A DNA stretch of 64,000 nt from positions 496,001 through 560,000 of the forward strand of contig NZ_KE332377.1 in the NCBI RefSeq assembly GCF_000409775.1, written 5' to 3'. The notes under the pieces are model-generated. The model worked only from the letters and a program-made list of their open reading frames with translations, was not told the origin of the DNA and searched no databases. Shown in pieces: positions 1 through 9,477 of this stretch. Made by a program: the position numbers and the translations under genes. The stretch is from Litchfieldella anticariensis FP35 = DSM 16096 (GTDB lineage: Bacteria > Pseudomonadota > Gammaproteobacteria > Pseudomonadales > Halomonadaceae). Every line of letters begins with the position of its first letter. The first letter of the stretch is position 1.

Positions 1-2
1 GG

Positions 3-560
3 GGAGGTGCCGCACGAGATATCTGGTTTCTTGGTCAGCCCCTGGTCGAGTTTGGCGTGACATCGTTATCCGCCTACCTGGAACTCGTGCAAAGCATACG
101 GAGCGGCGCTTATGCCGAGCAGCGCGTACTGTACTGGCCCCACCCTCGTGAGTGCCGGGATAACCTTGCCAGGCTGGCCAGTGCTACGGGAATGGAGGTC
201 GTCAGTCGCTCGGGGCCGATCGAGTTGGAACTGGTCCGCCAACCGCTACCTCCGGCCAGGGTGGCGACACTGTATTCCAGTGCCTATCAGAGTTGCTACG
301 CCATCTTTGGGGACGCGGTAGCGTTCGATGTCTTTGAGCCCCATCAAGATTACTGGCAATCGGGTCATAGCGAAGTACGCATCATGCGAGACTGCTATGC
401 CTATTTCCGCTCCCATGTCCGGCCGCCGCATCGATTCTTTCGCCAGGAGAACACGCATGACTGGCAGTGCTGCGCGCCCTTCCTGGGGATGTCAGGAGAG
501 TCCGATGCGACTCCTGTACTTGACGATGCGGGATATCCTCCTGCGCGAGGTGAGACATGA
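3..560 (+). CDS. Partial glycosyltransferase, GT52/polysialyltransferase-like (C-terminal part)
   Basis: The reading frame is open from the left edge of the window, so the start lies outside; about 185 C-terminal residues are visible. The segments WFLGQPLVEFG, then VLYWPHPRE, then a G-x-EV...IELEL stretch and a VATLYSSA stretch resemble the nucleotide-sugar binding half of GT-B sialyltransferases of the GT52 / polysialyltransferase group, where an HPRE/HRRE motif is typical. If so, it would transfer a nonulosonic acid or similar acidic sugar in the cytoplasm during polysaccharide assembly. It is followed by an overlapping glycosyltransferase gene (ATGA overlap), so it belongs to the same operon. 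A GTG at 57 could be mistaken for a start, but the protein-like sequence continues upstream of it. Family assignment is by motif memory only. Confidence 0.6.
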   Translation, partial: GGAARDIWFLGQPLVEFGVTSLSAYLELVQSIRSGAYAEQRVLYWPHPRECRDNLARLASATGMEVVSRSGPIELELVRQPLPPARVATLYSSAYQSCYAIFGDAVAFDVFEPHQDYWQSGHSEVRIMRDCYAYFRSHVRPPHRFFRQENTHDWQCCAPFLGMSGESDATPVLDDAGYPPARGET

Positions 561-1687
561 AAGTCGGGCTGCTGATCGGCGGGCTTTGCCAGGGAGGTGC
601 GGAGCGTCAACTCATGCGCCTGGCCGGAGGACTGGTGCAGGGAGGACACCAGGTGGAGGTATTCTGCTACGACGGTGGGTCACCCCATGACACGGCCCTC
701 GAGGCTCAGGGAGTGGTCGTACGCCATCATGTTTCACGTGGCAGGTTGGCCAAGATCGGCGTGGTTCGTCGCTGGCTTAGGGACTTCGAGCCGGACATCG
801 CCCATGGTTTCATGAAGCGCGCGTCCGGTGTCGCCGTGCTGGCCCGACTGGTTGGTCCGGCTTGCAGAGTGCTGGCCAGTGATTTCTCGACGGCGACCTA
901 TGGCCGTCACAAGCCTTCTCTGTGGGCTGCTCTATGCCTGTTCGCTCTGGCCGACCGAGTCGTCACCCAAACTGACCTCAACCGCCGCAGTCTGGAGGCG
1001 CTGGCCCCATGGCTGCGTGGCCGGGTGGCGGTGGTGCGCAATGGTCTCGACGTCACTCAGTTCCGCCCGGCCCTTTCATCTCCCTGTGAATCTCCGTTTC
1101 GCTTCTGTGTCGTCGGTAGCGTATATGGCGTGAAGAATCCCGAACGCGTCGTACGGGCCGTTGCTGAGTTATACCGGCGTCAGGGGGAGGGATTCCATCT
1201 CGACTGGTTCGGGCGTCGTGGCCTGGGAGGTGATCACGCTCCATCGGCTGATTACCGCCGTGCGGTGGCCTTAGCCGATCAATTGGGGGTGCAGGAGCTG
1301 ATCAGCTTCCACGGTGAGACCCGGGATATCGAACGCGCTTACCAGCAGGCCCATGCGCTGGTCCATGTTTCGCTACAGGAAGGCTTTCCCAATGCAGTGG
1401 TGGAGGGCATGGCCTGTGGCTTGCCCATCGTGGTCAGCCGCGTCTCCGATCTGCCCTTGGTAGTCAAGGAAGCACGCAATGGTTTTCTTTGCGATGAAAC
1501 CGACTCCTTGTCGATTGCCAGTGCCATGGAACGGATGCTGCTGACATCGGCAGAGCAGCGTCTGCAAATGGGACAGCGGTCGCGTCGACTCGCCATGGAG
1601 TGGTTCCATCAGGAACGCTTCATCGATGATTACCTGAACCTGTATGCCGAGATGTTGAGGGATGACAATGTCCACCGACTGGGTTGA
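557..1687 (+). CDS. GT4 family glycosyltransferase
   Basis: A 376-residue retaining GT-B glycosyltransferase. The N-terminus (LIGGLCQGGAERQ, residues 6-18) is the usual GT4 glycine-rich acceptor-side loop. VVRNGLDVTQF near residue 155 marks the start of the C-terminal domain, and EGFPNAVVEGMACGLPIV from about residue 275 is the donor-binding E-x7-E motif. It presumably adds a hexose from a nucleotide sugar to a lipid-linked repeat unit at the inner face of the membrane. The start overlaps the previous stop (ATGA) and has GAGGTGA just upstream. Its end overlaps the following ATP-grasp gene by 26 bases. Donor and acceptor cannot be predicted. Confidence 0.9.
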   Translation: MKVGLLIGGLCQGGAERQLMRLAGGLVQGGHQVEVFCYDGGSPHDTALEAQGVVVRHHVSRGRLAKIGVVRRWLRDFEPDIAHGFMKRASGVAVLARLVGPACRVLASDFSTATYGRHKPSLWAALCLFALADRVVTQTDLNRRSLEALAPWLRGRVAVVRNGLDVTQFRPALSSPCESPFRFCVVGSVYGVKNPERVVRAVAELYRRQGEGFHLDWFGRRGLGGDHAPSADYRRAVALADQLGVQELISFHGETRDIERAYQQAHALVHVSLQEGFPNAVVEGMACGLPIVVSRVSDLPLVVKEARNGFLCDETDSLSIASAMERMLLTSAEQRLQMGQRSRRLAMEWFHQERFIDDYLNLYAEMLRDDNVHRLG

Positions 1688-2792
1688 CCTGGCGCGTCGC
1701 TGGGTACCGCGCGACCTTAGATACGCGATACAGCGCCATGTGTCATTTTCTGAAGTCAAGCGCCGCTATTTTGCCCGCTGTGATCCCTTGTCCGAGGTGA
1801 CTGAAAGCGACATCAACCGCTATGGCAGTCCCGTAAAAGTCGGCATTCTCAAGAGCCGGGTCCAGCGTCATACCCACTACGTGCGCGCTTGCCAGGAAAT
1901 GGGGGTGCCGTTCCAAGTGGTCGATATTGCGCACCCGAATTGGCTGGAATATGTCATCGACAGCGGCTGCCAGCTGTTCCTGGTCTGGCCTGATGCCAGC
2001 TTGGGGCCCTATGCCAGGCTCTTCAAGGATCGTTGCAAGTTGCTGGAGCACGACCTTGGGCTAGCCGTGTTCCCCAGCTTCGTCGAGAGCTGGATGTATG
2101 AAGACAAGATCCGCACCTGCGATTGGCTCAGGGCGCACCATATTCCCCATCCCCGTACCTGGGTGTTCTTCGAGGTACATCAGGCCAAAGACTTTGCTCG
2201 TCAGTGCGCATTGCCTATCGTCTTCAAGACTCGCTTCGGTGCCGCTGCTACCGGTGTGCAGATCATACGCACTCGTCGGGCTCTGCAGCGTATCGTCAAG
2301 CAGTCCTTTGGTAATGGTCATGTGCCGGCGGGGCATGATAAGCGCGATCGCGAGTGGGGCAGTCTATTGCTCCAGGAATATCTCCCGGAGATTCGCGAAT
2401 GGCGCATGGTGCGTATTGGTGACTCCTATTTCGGCCATCTTAAGGGCCGTGCCGGTGACTTCCACAGCGGCTCTGGCCAGGTGGACTGGGAGCCGCCAGG
2501 CCGTCGACAACTGGAAATGTTGCATCACATTACCGAGGCGGCGGGGTTTCGCAGTATGGATGTCGATATGTTCGAGACCGCCGATGGAACCCTGTTGGTC
2601 AACGAATTGCAGACTGTCTTTGGTGCCAGTGTCTCCATCGACCAACTGCGCTTGGATGGAACGCCCGGGCGTATGGCACGTGATCCAGAAGGTGAATGGC
2701 ACTTTGATCCAGGTGATTTCGCACGCAACGCCTGCGCCAATGAGCGCCTTCGCTATGCCTTGGAGCATTTCTCCCATGAAAGAATTTGTTAG
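1662..2792 (+). CDS. ATP-grasp domain ligase
   Basis: A 376-residue protein with an ATP-grasp fold. LPIVFKTRFGAAATGVQII (about residues 182-200) is the first ATP-binding lysine strand and glycine-rich loop. LLLQEYLPEIREWRMVRIG (about 236-254) is the hinge strand. MDVDMF...GTLLVNELQ (about 296-316) supplies the acidic metal-binding residues D and E/N. ATP-grasp proteins join a carboxylate, via an acyl phosphate, to an amine or similar nucleophile. In this glycosyltransferase and deacetylase setting it may amidate a uronic acid or attach an amino acid to the polysaccharide, which is inference. The ATG at 1662 follows a TTGAGGG ribosome-binding site; a second in-frame ATG lies two codons later. 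It overlaps the next gene by 17 bases. Confidence 0.8.
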   Translation: MTMSTDWVDLARRWVPRDLRYAIQRHVSFSEVKRRYFARCDPLSEVTESDINRYGSPVKVGILKSRVQRHTHYVRACQEMGVPFQVVDIAHPNWLEYVIDSGCQLFLVWPDASLGPYARLFKDRCKLLEHDLGLAVFPSFVESWMYEDKIRTCDWLRAHHIPHPRTWVFFEVHQAKDFARQCALPIVFKTRFGAAATGVQIIRTRRALQRIVKQSFGNGHVPAGHDKRDREWGSLLLQEYLPEIREWRMVRIGDSYFGHLKGRAGDFHSGSGQVDWEPPGRRQLEMLHHITEAAGFRSMDVDMFETADGTLLVNELQTVFGASVSIDQLRLDGTPGRMARDPEGEWHFDPGDFARNACANERLRYALEHFSHERIC

Positions 2793-3813
2793 GGACCTGG
2801 CTAGTCGTGCGGTAGTGAGTTGTGGCCTCAGCTCCATGGGGCGAGGCTTGAGGCGACACGAAGGGGCATTCATCCTCTATGGGCACCGATTCAGCGATGA
2901 TGACGATGGCTACCTTCAAGGGCTTCGCCCGGCGTGGTTCGATGACCAGGTCGCCTATCTGACTCGCCATTACGAGGTCATCCCGCTCAAGACATTGATA
3001 GATTGCCTGGAACAGAGAAGGGCAGTGCCGGCACGATCGGTCGTGCTGACCTTCGATGATGGTTTTCGCGACAATTTGGAAAATGCCGTTCCTATACTGG
3101 AACGCTACCGGGTGCCGGCGACCATTTTCGTGGTGACGCGTTCTCTGACCAATGGCGAGCTGCCTTGGTCACAGCGTCTCGGCGTCATCTTTCAGCAAAC
3201 GTGTAACCATCAGGTGTCTCATCCACAGTTGGGCGAGCAGCCAGCGCCGCTGAACGATTCCCACCAGCGCCGGGCTGCCTACCAGCGGATCAAGCTCGGG
3301 ATTGCTCCTCTTCAACGAGAAGCGCGTGATTCCATCATTACCGGCTTGGCAAACCAGCTAGGGGTCGAACCACCACTAGACCAAATGCTGAGTTGGGAGG
3401 ACGCCCGCCTGCTGCAGGCAAGCGGGGTCGAGATCGGTGGACATAGTTATTCCCACGCTCTGCTGGGTCAAGTACCCATTGCAGAGGCCTGCCACGAGAT
3501 TAGACGCTGCCGGGAAGAACTGCGTGATCATCTGGGCCTGGAGGCTGCGCCGTTCTGTCTGCCTGGGGGGAGTTATAGCGACGACGTGATTCGTTGCATA
3601 AAGCAAACTGGCTTCCGTTCCTGTTTCATCCCCAACCAACAGAAGCGCTATAACACGGTGGTCAATACCACCCTCTTCACACTATCCCGGCTAGGCTTGC
3701 CCAATGCACCTAGCCATCACTTGGAAGCCGAACTCGATGGCCCCTTCCACCCACTGCGTGAGTGTTGTCACTGGTTACAAGGTGGCTATCGTTCCTTATC
3801 ACCAAGTCCGTGA
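2776..3813 (+). CDS. Polysaccharide deacetylase (NodB/CE4 family)
   Basis: A 345-residue CE4-type deacetylase starting with MKEFVRDLASR. Motif 1 is TFDDGFRDN (about residues 93-101), with the catalytic base Asp and the metal-binding Asp. Motif 2 is HSYSH (about residue 222), the two metal-binding histidines. LPGGSYS near 262 corresponds to motif 3. CE4 enzymes remove N- or O-acetyl groups from polysaccharides using a divalent metal. There is no signal peptide, so it may act on a lipid-linked intermediate in the cytoplasm, as some relatives do. A longer open frame runs back to about 2098, but that part overlaps the ATP-grasp gene and is not protein-like, so the ATG at 2776 is preferred. Confidence 0.88.
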   Translation: MKEFVRDLASRAVVSCGLSSMGRGLRRHEGAFILYGHRFSDDDDGYLQGLRPAWFDDQVAYLTRHYEVIPLKTLIDCLEQRRAVPARSVVLTFDDGFRDNLENAVPILERYRVPATIFVVTRSLTNGELPWSQRLGVIFQQTCNHQVSHPQLGEQPAPLNDSHQRRAAYQRIKLGIAPLQREARDSIITGLANQLGVEPPLDQMLSWEDARLLQASGVEIGGHSYSHALLGQVPIAEACHEIRRCREELRDHLGLEAAPFCLPGGSYSDDVIRCIKQTGFRSCFIPNQQKRYNTVVNTTLFTLSRLGLPNAPSHHLEAELDGPFHPLRECCHWLQGGYRSLSPSP

Positions 3814-3822
3814 GAGATTGCC

Positions 3823-5049
3823 ATGCCATGGGTTTCCTACCTCGGGTATGAGCGCAAGCCGCTGATACTGTTGATATTTGCTGGTCTTTTTTTGTTCTTG
3901 TCGATGTTTGACTACCTGACATTGACCAGCTTGCCATTGTTGCGCACACCTTCCGCGGCCATGGGGATGATCCTGGCACTGGCCTTTGCGATGCATGGGG
4001 TTTCCCACTATCGAATTTACAAAGGGCCAACGGTATGGCTGTTACTGCTTTTCGGTGCCACTATGGTCGTGGAGCTGTTGCGCTGGATTGCTGGCGACAC
4101 CACGCAACTCATATTCTATCTGCAGTGGTTTCAGGTCTTTATTCTTGCCATTATTCTTCTTGACTTGTCCCGTGATCCCAGAGCATTGCCCATTCTTTTG
4201 GGCAGTGTAGTGGCTGCAGTGTTACTCATCGCCATGATGGGCTTGTTACTAGGGAGTGCTGAATTTTCAAAAGGCCGCAGTGGTTTTGAAGAGATCAATC
4301 TCAACCAGCAAGCATACTTCTATACCCTAGGGCTGATCACTTTATTGTGGTTGCTGATAGAAAGGGTTCGAACCATGCAACTGTGGCAAGTCATGGCACT
4401 GTTATTGGGATGCGCAATCTTGATGCTGGCTATCCTTAAATCAGGCAGCCGTGGGGGCTTCCTCTCCATGATGGTTGGCATCACCATGTTGCTGATGCTG
4501 GAAGCGAGGAGTCGAAACACTTCAGCCTATATATATGTTCTCCCCCCTGTGCTATTTGCCGGCCTCGGGTTTGTCCTCAGCACTGATCTGGTCATTGAAA
4601 GGCTGCAAAATACCGTGGTAGGTCAAGAGGATATGAGTCGCTTCAAAATCTGGTATTGGTCATGGCAACTTATCACTGAGAAACCCTTGATGGGACAAGG
4701 TCCCGACTTCATGGAATTACTGGGTGGCTACTTGAGTGGTGTAGCACTCACCACTCACAATGCTTATCTGCATGTAGCTATCTCTTTCGGCATACCAGCA
4801 CTCATACTATGGTTGGGCTTTCTGGGGTCGATACTCCTTCGTTGCTGGCAAGTTCGACATACGCCAAGTGGTGCATTGTTGATCAGTTTAGTGGTCACTG
4901 GGCTGTGGTTTGGTCTAACTGGAACCATGGCGTTCAATCGGTACTTCTGGGTGACGCTAGCCCTAGCCGCTAATGTGGGTGCCTATCAATTGATCCCTTT
5001 ATCGTATCCCACTTCACTCGTTTCAACACAGGCCAATCGAGGGCTCTGA
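3823..5049 (+). CDS. O-antigen ligase / Wzy-type polymerase family membrane protein
   Basis: A 408-residue polytopic membrane protein with roughly ten or more hydrophobic segments along its whole length. A large polar loop in the second half contains GQEDMSRFKIWYWSW and the HNAYLHVA segment. The H-N-x-Y/F-L pattern near residue 310 and the Arg-containing loop around SGSRGGFLS (about 207) are typical of the Wzy_C / WaaL O-antigen ligase superfamily. Such proteins polymerise or transfer undecaprenol-linked glycans at the periplasmic face. It starts nine bases after the deacetylase stop and continues the operon. It could be a repeat-unit polymerase (Wzy) or a ligase, and sequence alone does not decide. 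Confidence 0.82.
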   Translation: MPWVSYLGYERKPLILLIFAGLFLFLSMFDYLTLTSLPLLRTPSAAMGMILALAFAMHGVSHYRIYKGPTVWLLLLFGATMVVELLRWIAGDTTQLIFYLQWFQVFILAIILLDLSRDPRALPILLGSVVAAVLLIAMMGLLLGSAEFSKGRSGFEEINLNQQAYFYTLGLITLLWLLIERVRTMQLWQVMALLLGCAILMLAILKSGSRGGFLSMMVGITMLLMLEARSRNTSAYIYVLPPVLFAGLGFVLSTDLVIERLQNTVVGQEDMSRFKIWYWSWQLITEKPLMGQGPDFMELLGGYLSGVALTTHNAYLHVAISFGIPALILWLGFLGSILLRCWQVRHTPSGALLISLVVTGLWFGLTGTMAFNRYFWVTLALAANVGAYQLIPLSYPTSLVSTQANRGL

Positions 5050-5184
5050 TCATCATTGATAGCGACAAACTTCAGGGTACTTGCCGTCGGAGTTTGACTG
5101 CTGGTGGCTCGAGTCTTTCATGGATCCGAAAGAAATCAGCGATCAGTTCTTGGCTTTGTCTGAAATCCGAGGAAGGAGAAATAT

Positions 5185-6423
5185 GTGGAGATCATCTATC
5201 TGCACCAGTACTTCAATACTCCTGGCATGAACGGTAGTACTCGATCCTATGAACTTGCCAGGCGCCTGGTGAGTCGTGGGCATCGGGTTCGCATGCTGAC
5301 TTCCTGGCGTGAGGATGACGGGCGACGTGATTGGTTCGTCACCGACGAAGAGGGAATCGAGGTGCACTGGTTACCCGTACCTTATGACAATGTCATGAGT
5401 TACGCGCAACGTCTACGCTCCTTCTTTCGTTTTGCCATCGGAGCTGCACGCCGTGCGACAAAGCTGTCCGGGGATCTGGTGTTTGCTACCAGCACGCCGC
5501 TTACCATAGCCCTTCCTGCGGTATTTGCGTCTCGGCGGCAGCGGTGCCCGATGGTGTTTGAAGTGCGTGATCTCTGGCCTGAGATGCCGATCGCCGTAGG
5601 TGCTCTGCGTCATCCCATGTTGATTCGCATGGCTCGTGAACTTGAGCGCTTCGCCTACCGTAATGCTGCTCGAGTGGTAGCGTTGTCGCCAGGGATGCGT
5701 GATGGGGTGGTGGCAGCAGGTTATGAACCCAGTCGCATCCGTGTCATTCCCAATAGTTGTGATCTTGAGCTATTCACTTCGGATCCATCTGCTATCGAGC
5801 GGTTTCGACTAACTCATCCTGAGCTCGCAGGCGGCAAGATCCTGCTATACGCCGGCACCCTGGGCAGGATTAATGGCGTTGAATACCTAGCGCATCTGGC
5901 AGCGGTGTGCCGTGAAACGATTCCCTCGCTGAGAGTTGTCATCATCGGTGGTGGTGCCGAAGTAGAAAAGGTGCGGCAATTGTCCAGAAAGCTAGGGGTT
6001 CTGGGCCAGCATCTGTTCATGTATCCACATATGACCAAGCAGGGCATTGTCGATGCCTTTGCTGCGGCGGATCTTGCGATTTCGTGTTTTATCGAGCTGC
6101 CGGAAATGGAGAAAAATTCCGCCAACAAGTTTTTCGATGCTCTGGCCTCAGGGACACCTGTTGCCATCAATTACGGGGGGTGGCAGGCGGAACTGATTGA
6201 ACAGAGTGGTGCCGGGCTGGTGCTCTCCCGTGATCCGCCGCAGGCAGCCTTGCAATTGCGCGAGTGGTTTGCCGACTCGGCAGGTCAGAAGCGTGCCGCT
6301 GCCAAAGCCCTGGAGCTGGCCAGAACGCGTTTTTCTCGTGACCGTCTGACCGATGAGTTGGAAGCGCTGTTGAAGGAGACGCTGCATGAAAGTGATATCG
6401 GCGAACGACAGCATCAGGCGTGA
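5185..6423 (+). CDS. GT4 glycosyltransferase, WbuB-like
   Basis: A 412-residue GT-B glycosyltransferase. The N-terminus carries the HQYFNTPGMNGSTRSYELAR loop. FEVRDLWPEMP (about residues 126-136) is a hallmark of WbuB/fucosamine-transferase-like GT4 enzymes. IPNSCDLELF near 187 opens the C-terminal domain, and MEKNSANKFFDALASGTPVAI (about 305-325) is the donor-binding motif, with a K-F-F variant typical of this subgroup. The start is a GTG at 5185 preceded by GGAAGGAGAA, a very strong ribosome-binding site; the ATG at 5183 is out of frame. The 135 bases upstream have no clear gene. Its 3' end overlaps the next glycosyltransferase by 38 bases. Confidence 0.87.
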   Translation: MEIIYLHQYFNTPGMNGSTRSYELARRLVSRGHRVRMLTSWREDDGRRDWFVTDEEGIEVHWLPVPYDNVMSYAQRLRSFFRFAIGAARRATKLSGDLVFATSTPLTIALPAVFASRRQRCPMVFEVRDLWPEMPIAVGALRHPMLIRMARELERFAYRNAARVVALSPGMRDGVVAAGYEPSRIRVIPNSCDLELFTSDPSAIERFRLTHPELAGGKILLYAGTLGRINGVEYLAHLAAVCRETIPSLRVVIIGGGAEVEKVRQLSRKLGVLGQHLFMYPHMTKQGIVDAFAAADLAISCFIELPEMEKNSANKFFDALASGTPVAINYGGWQAELIEQSGAGLVLSRDPPQAALQLREWFADSAGQKRAAAKALELARTRFSRDRLTDELEALLKETLHESDIGERQHQA

Positions 6424-7510
6424 GTCGGCCTCTGATGTGCGGATATGCCTGATTGGCAACCTGGGGGGAGATAGTGCCGGTCAAAATGGTCAGATCCTGA
6501 GAACTCGATTGGTGGTCGCCGAGCTTCAGAAGCATTTGGGGGACGAACGGGTGCGTTGTATCGATACACACGACTTCAATACTCAACCCCTGGCTAAGCT
6601 TCGTGACATCCAGCGCGGTTTCCGGGATGCCGAGCAGGTCATCATCATGCCCGCCGAGAGGGGGCTCAAGCATCTATTGCCTTTCTACCTTTATTGGCGG
6701 TGGTGCTATTCGGTGCCAGTGCACTATCTGGTGATTGGGGGCTGGCTCCCCGAATTCATCCATCACCACCCTTGGCTAATACGCGGGCTACGCAAGCTTG
6801 ACAGTGTGCATGTCCAGAGCTTCCGTATGATCGAATGCTTGGCAGGCCTGGGGTTTGATAATCTTCGCTGGCTTCCGAATTTTCGTGATTTTCCCCGGGA
6901 ACGACCGCTATCCAGTGGGGTAGGCGATCCGCTCAGGCTAGTCTTTCTGTCGCGCATGATTCCTGAGAAGGGGGCAGATTTTGCCATTGAGGCTGTGGAT
7001 TCGCTAAATGCGGACAACAAGCGGACTTGTTGTTCACTCGATCTCTATGGGCCAGTGTCCGAGGACAACGCCACCTGGCTTGATGGATTGCTGCAGGGTA
7101 GGGGGGAGGCGATCGCCTACCGGGGAGCTCTGACACCAGAATCTGTCCTTGAGGTATTGAGTCGTTACGATGCCCTGATTTTTCCGACCCGCTATGAGGG
7201 AGAGGGATTTCCAGGGGTTGTAGTGGAAGCTTATGCCGCCGGAATTCCTGTTATTGCCTCAGACTGGCAGGACAATGGTGAAGTCGTCACCGACGGTGTC
7301 ACGGGGTTGCTGTTTTCCAGCGGTGATGTGAATTCCCTCAAGAAGCGTTTGGACTGGCTCATCCATCATGGTGATGCCCTGCTGGCCATGAAGACCGCGG
7401 CCAGGGAGGCTGCCGCTAGCTATCATGTTGATGTTGTTCTGCCATCGCTTCTGGCAGCCATGTCGATAAACGTTGTAACCGCCGATAGCCGTGTCAGGGA
7501 GCTGCATTAA
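6386..7510 (+). CDS. GT4-like glycosyltransferase
   Basis: A 374-residue GT-B protein. The first 35 residues are an untypical extension before the core ICLIGNLGGDSAGQNGQ segment, which is the N-terminal nucleotide-fold loop. LRLVFLSRMIPEKGADFAIEA (around 180-200) starts the C-terminal domain, and RYEGEGFPGVVVEAYAAGIPVI (about 270-291) is the donor-sugar motif. The start at 6386 is supported by GAAGGAGA seven bases upstream inside the preceding gene. Its stop overlaps the next start as TAATG. The role in EPS repeat-unit assembly is inferred from neighbours, and the sugar specificity is unknown. Confidence 0.85.
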   Translation: MKVISANDSIRRESASDVRICLIGNLGGDSAGQNGQILRTRLVVAELQKHLGDERVRCIDTHDFNTQPLAKLRDIQRGFRDAEQVIIMPAERGLKHLLPFYLYWRWCYSVPVHYLVIGGWLPEFIHHHPWLIRGLRKLDSVHVQSFRMIECLAGLGFDNLRWLPNFRDFPRERPLSSGVGDPLRLVFLSRMIPEKGADFAIEAVDSLNADNKRTCCSLDLYGPVSEDNATWLDGLLQGRGEAIAYRGALTPESVLEVLSRYDALIFPTRYEGEGFPGVVVEAYAAGIPVIASDWQDNGEVVTDGVTGLLFSSGDVNSLKKRLDWLIHHGDALLAMKTAAREAAASYHVDVVLPSLLAAMSINVVTADSRVRELH

Positions 7511-9447
7511 TGGGTGGCATCTTGGGTGGTGCGCACCTCAATGCCCCGCGCCACCGGCTCGATGCCGCAGCCGCAAGCCTGCTGCATTCATCAAGTGCCA
7601 TGGCACGATGGCTACCAACAAGAGGAAGTATCGACCTTGGCGGTCTTTACTCAGCCGCTCACACAGGTGAACTGTCCTGGCATGATGATGGTGACGGGGT
7701 GCTGCTGGTGCTGCACGGCAGCGTAATGTTGGATGGCTGGCATCTCGATGCGCGAGCGTTAGCCCACCGATATCGTGAGCGAGGGCTGGACAGCCTGCTG
7801 AGAGGAGAAGGCAGCCATGCCATTGCCCTATGGGACTGGCGCCGAGGCAGTTTGTGGCTGTTTACCGACCCCATTGGCACCATTCCATTGTGCTACGCCA
7901 TGCAACAAGGGGCACTGGCGTTCGCTCCCGAAGCCAAGGCGGTACTGAGATTGCTGGCTGCTCCGGCGCGACTCGATCGACGCAGCACCCTGCAGTTTTT
8001 GATGAGCCGCTACCTGATTGGTAATCGCACGATGTTCGAGGGCGTGGCTCGTCTCGGGCCGGGAGAGCTACTTCACTACCAGCCCGCAACTCAGCAGTTG
8101 CAGCGTAGGCGTTACTGGGATTTGCACTTCGAGTCACGAATCCATTCGCGGGCGGAGGCGGTGGATACCTTGTACCAGACCCTGTACTGCTCTCATCACA
8201 CCATGCTTGCCGAACTGGACGAAACCGATGGCTATCAGTTGTTTCTTACCGGAGGACTCGACTCGCGAGGCATACTGGCTTACACCCACCGTCTCGGTCG
8301 ATTGCCTAATAAGGCGCTGACCTGGGCAGCCCGAGATGATTTGCCACATTCGGATCCGGACCTCAGCCGTCGCCTGGCCGCCGCTCATGGGGTTAGTTTC
8401 GATGTCTGTCAGCTCGACGGGAGTGACTGGGTCGAATATGCCAAGCCGTGGTGCCGTATCAGTGAATTACTGACTGATAATGCAAGCAGCTTTGCAAGCT
8501 CTCTGCAGACATTCGATGCGTGGCAGACACATGATGCACGATTCGTGGTGCTGGGCGACCAGGCTTTTGGTGCCGGGCCATTGCCCGCCACTCGTGACGA
8601 GGCCGTTGAGAACATTCTGCACGATGCCTTGCGCACGGCCCTAGGGCCATTGGTTCGTTTGTTGAGCGACTCGGCGGTTCGAGAGACTCGACAGTGCTTT
8701 GTCGACGAGATCGATGGCTTGATTGATGCGGGCCCTAACGATTCGCCCAAGGATATTCAGGACTATCTCTACTTCCATACCTATATCTCTCGCTGGATCC
8801 TGGCGCCAGGCAATTTCAAGTCCCCCATGCTGGCAGTACGCCGCCCACTGATGACGGCTGAGGTGATGGACGTGGTCACTCAGCTTTCACCATTGTTGCG
8901 AGTCGACAAGGCAGCCTACGTGGCGTTGCTGAAACAACGGTTTCCCGCACTTGGAGAGATTCCGGTCACTGCTGTGGAAGCTGGTATCGACTGGCCTTGC
9001 CTCATGCGGCAGCAGGGACGGCTTAGGAAAGCGCTGCTGCCTCGCTTGATGCCTGAACGCTTCGAAGCCCTGCCATTGGGAGATGATATCGACCCGGATG
9101 GCATGCGTGCCTTCGTGGCCGAGTTCTTCACCAGCCAGCCGACTAGTAGTGGACGCGGAAGCCTTTTGCATCGGCGCTTGTATGATCTTCGCCGTCAGGT
9201 CAGCCGCTCGCAGTGGCTCGGGAGTGCTGCCAGACGAGTGCAACCTTTCGTCATGCGACTGACTGGCCTGCAGGCACAACAGGTGGCGACTTCCCATCAT
9301 CAGGTGCTGTTCCGATTGGCCTTACTGACGTTGCTGCAGGAATGTCTGGATGCAGGGGATTTCGATGGACGTCATGGCGACAATGAACTGAAGAGCCTCG
9401 TACAGGGCGGACGCGTGCAGTGTCTAGCGCCTCAACACAGCACTTGA
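7510..9447 (+). CDS. Asparagine-synthetase-like protein lacking the glutaminase Cys
   Basis: A 645-residue protein with the two-domain layout of class B asparagine synthetases: an N-terminal Ntn-like amidotransferase domain (FTDPIGTIPLCYA, about residues 118-130) and a C-terminal ATP-pyrophosphatase domain with the PP-loop LTGGLDSRG near 247-255. The N-terminus is MGGILGG rather than MCGI, so the catalytic Cys2 for glutamine hydrolysis is absent. It may use free ammonia or another amine, or act as an adenylating ligase. It sits inside the EPS operon, translationally coupled to the glycosyltransferase before it. Homologues in polysaccharide clusters may amidate or aminoacylate sugar carboxylates, which is inference. 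No small precursor gene is near it, so it is unlikely to be a lasso cyclase. Confidence 0.78.
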   Translation: MGGILGGAHLNAPRHRLDAAAASLLHSSSAMARWLPTRGSIDLGGLYSAAHTGELSWHDDGDGVLLVLHGSVMLDGWHLDARALAHRYRERGLDSLLRGEGSHAIALWDWRRGSLWLFTDPIGTIPLCYAMQQGALAFAPEAKAVLRLLAAPARLDRRSTLQFLMSRYLIGNRTMFEGVARLGPGELLHYQPATQQLQRRRYWDLHFESRIHSRAEAVDTLYQTLYCSHHTMLAELDETDGYQLFLTGGLDSRGILAYTHRLGRLPNKALTWAARDDLPHSDPDLSRRLAAAHGVSFDVCQLDGSDWVEYAKPWCRISELLTDNASSFASSLQTFDAWQTHDARFVVLGDQAFGAGPLPATRDEAVENILHDALRTALGPLVRLLSDSAVRETRQCFVDEIDGLIDAGPNDSPKDIQDYLYFHTYISRWILAPGNFKSPMLAVRRPLMTAEVMDVVTQLSPLLRVDKAAYVALLKQRFPALGEIPVTAVEAGIDWPCLMRQQGRLRKALLPRLMPERFEALPLGDDIDPDGMRAFVAEFFTSQPTSSGRGSLLHRRLYDLRRQVSRSQWLGSAARRVQPFVMRLTGLQAQQVATSHHQVLFRLALLTLLQECLDAGDFDGRHGDNELKSLVQGGRVQCLAPQHST

Positions 9448-9477
9448 TGTGACTTCAGCGCAGCGCAGGGGAAAGAT

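Noticed and set aside
2098-2775. In-frame extension of the polysaccharide deacetylase to a start at 2098
   Set aside because: It overlaps the ATP-grasp gene almost completely and the sequence is low-complexity shadow translation; the CE4 domain starts after 2776.
5050-5184. Stop-free, protein-like stretch (about 5095-5175, containing SEFDCWWLESFMDPKEISDQ) before the GT4 gene
   Set aside because: It looks somewhat like a coding remnant but I could not match it to any family, and it has no start or ribosome-binding site.
7510-9447. Asparagine-synthetase-like protein considered as a third lasso cyclase
   Set aside because: No precursor peptide, RRE protein or transglutaminase-like protease nearby; it lies among glycosyltransferase genes.
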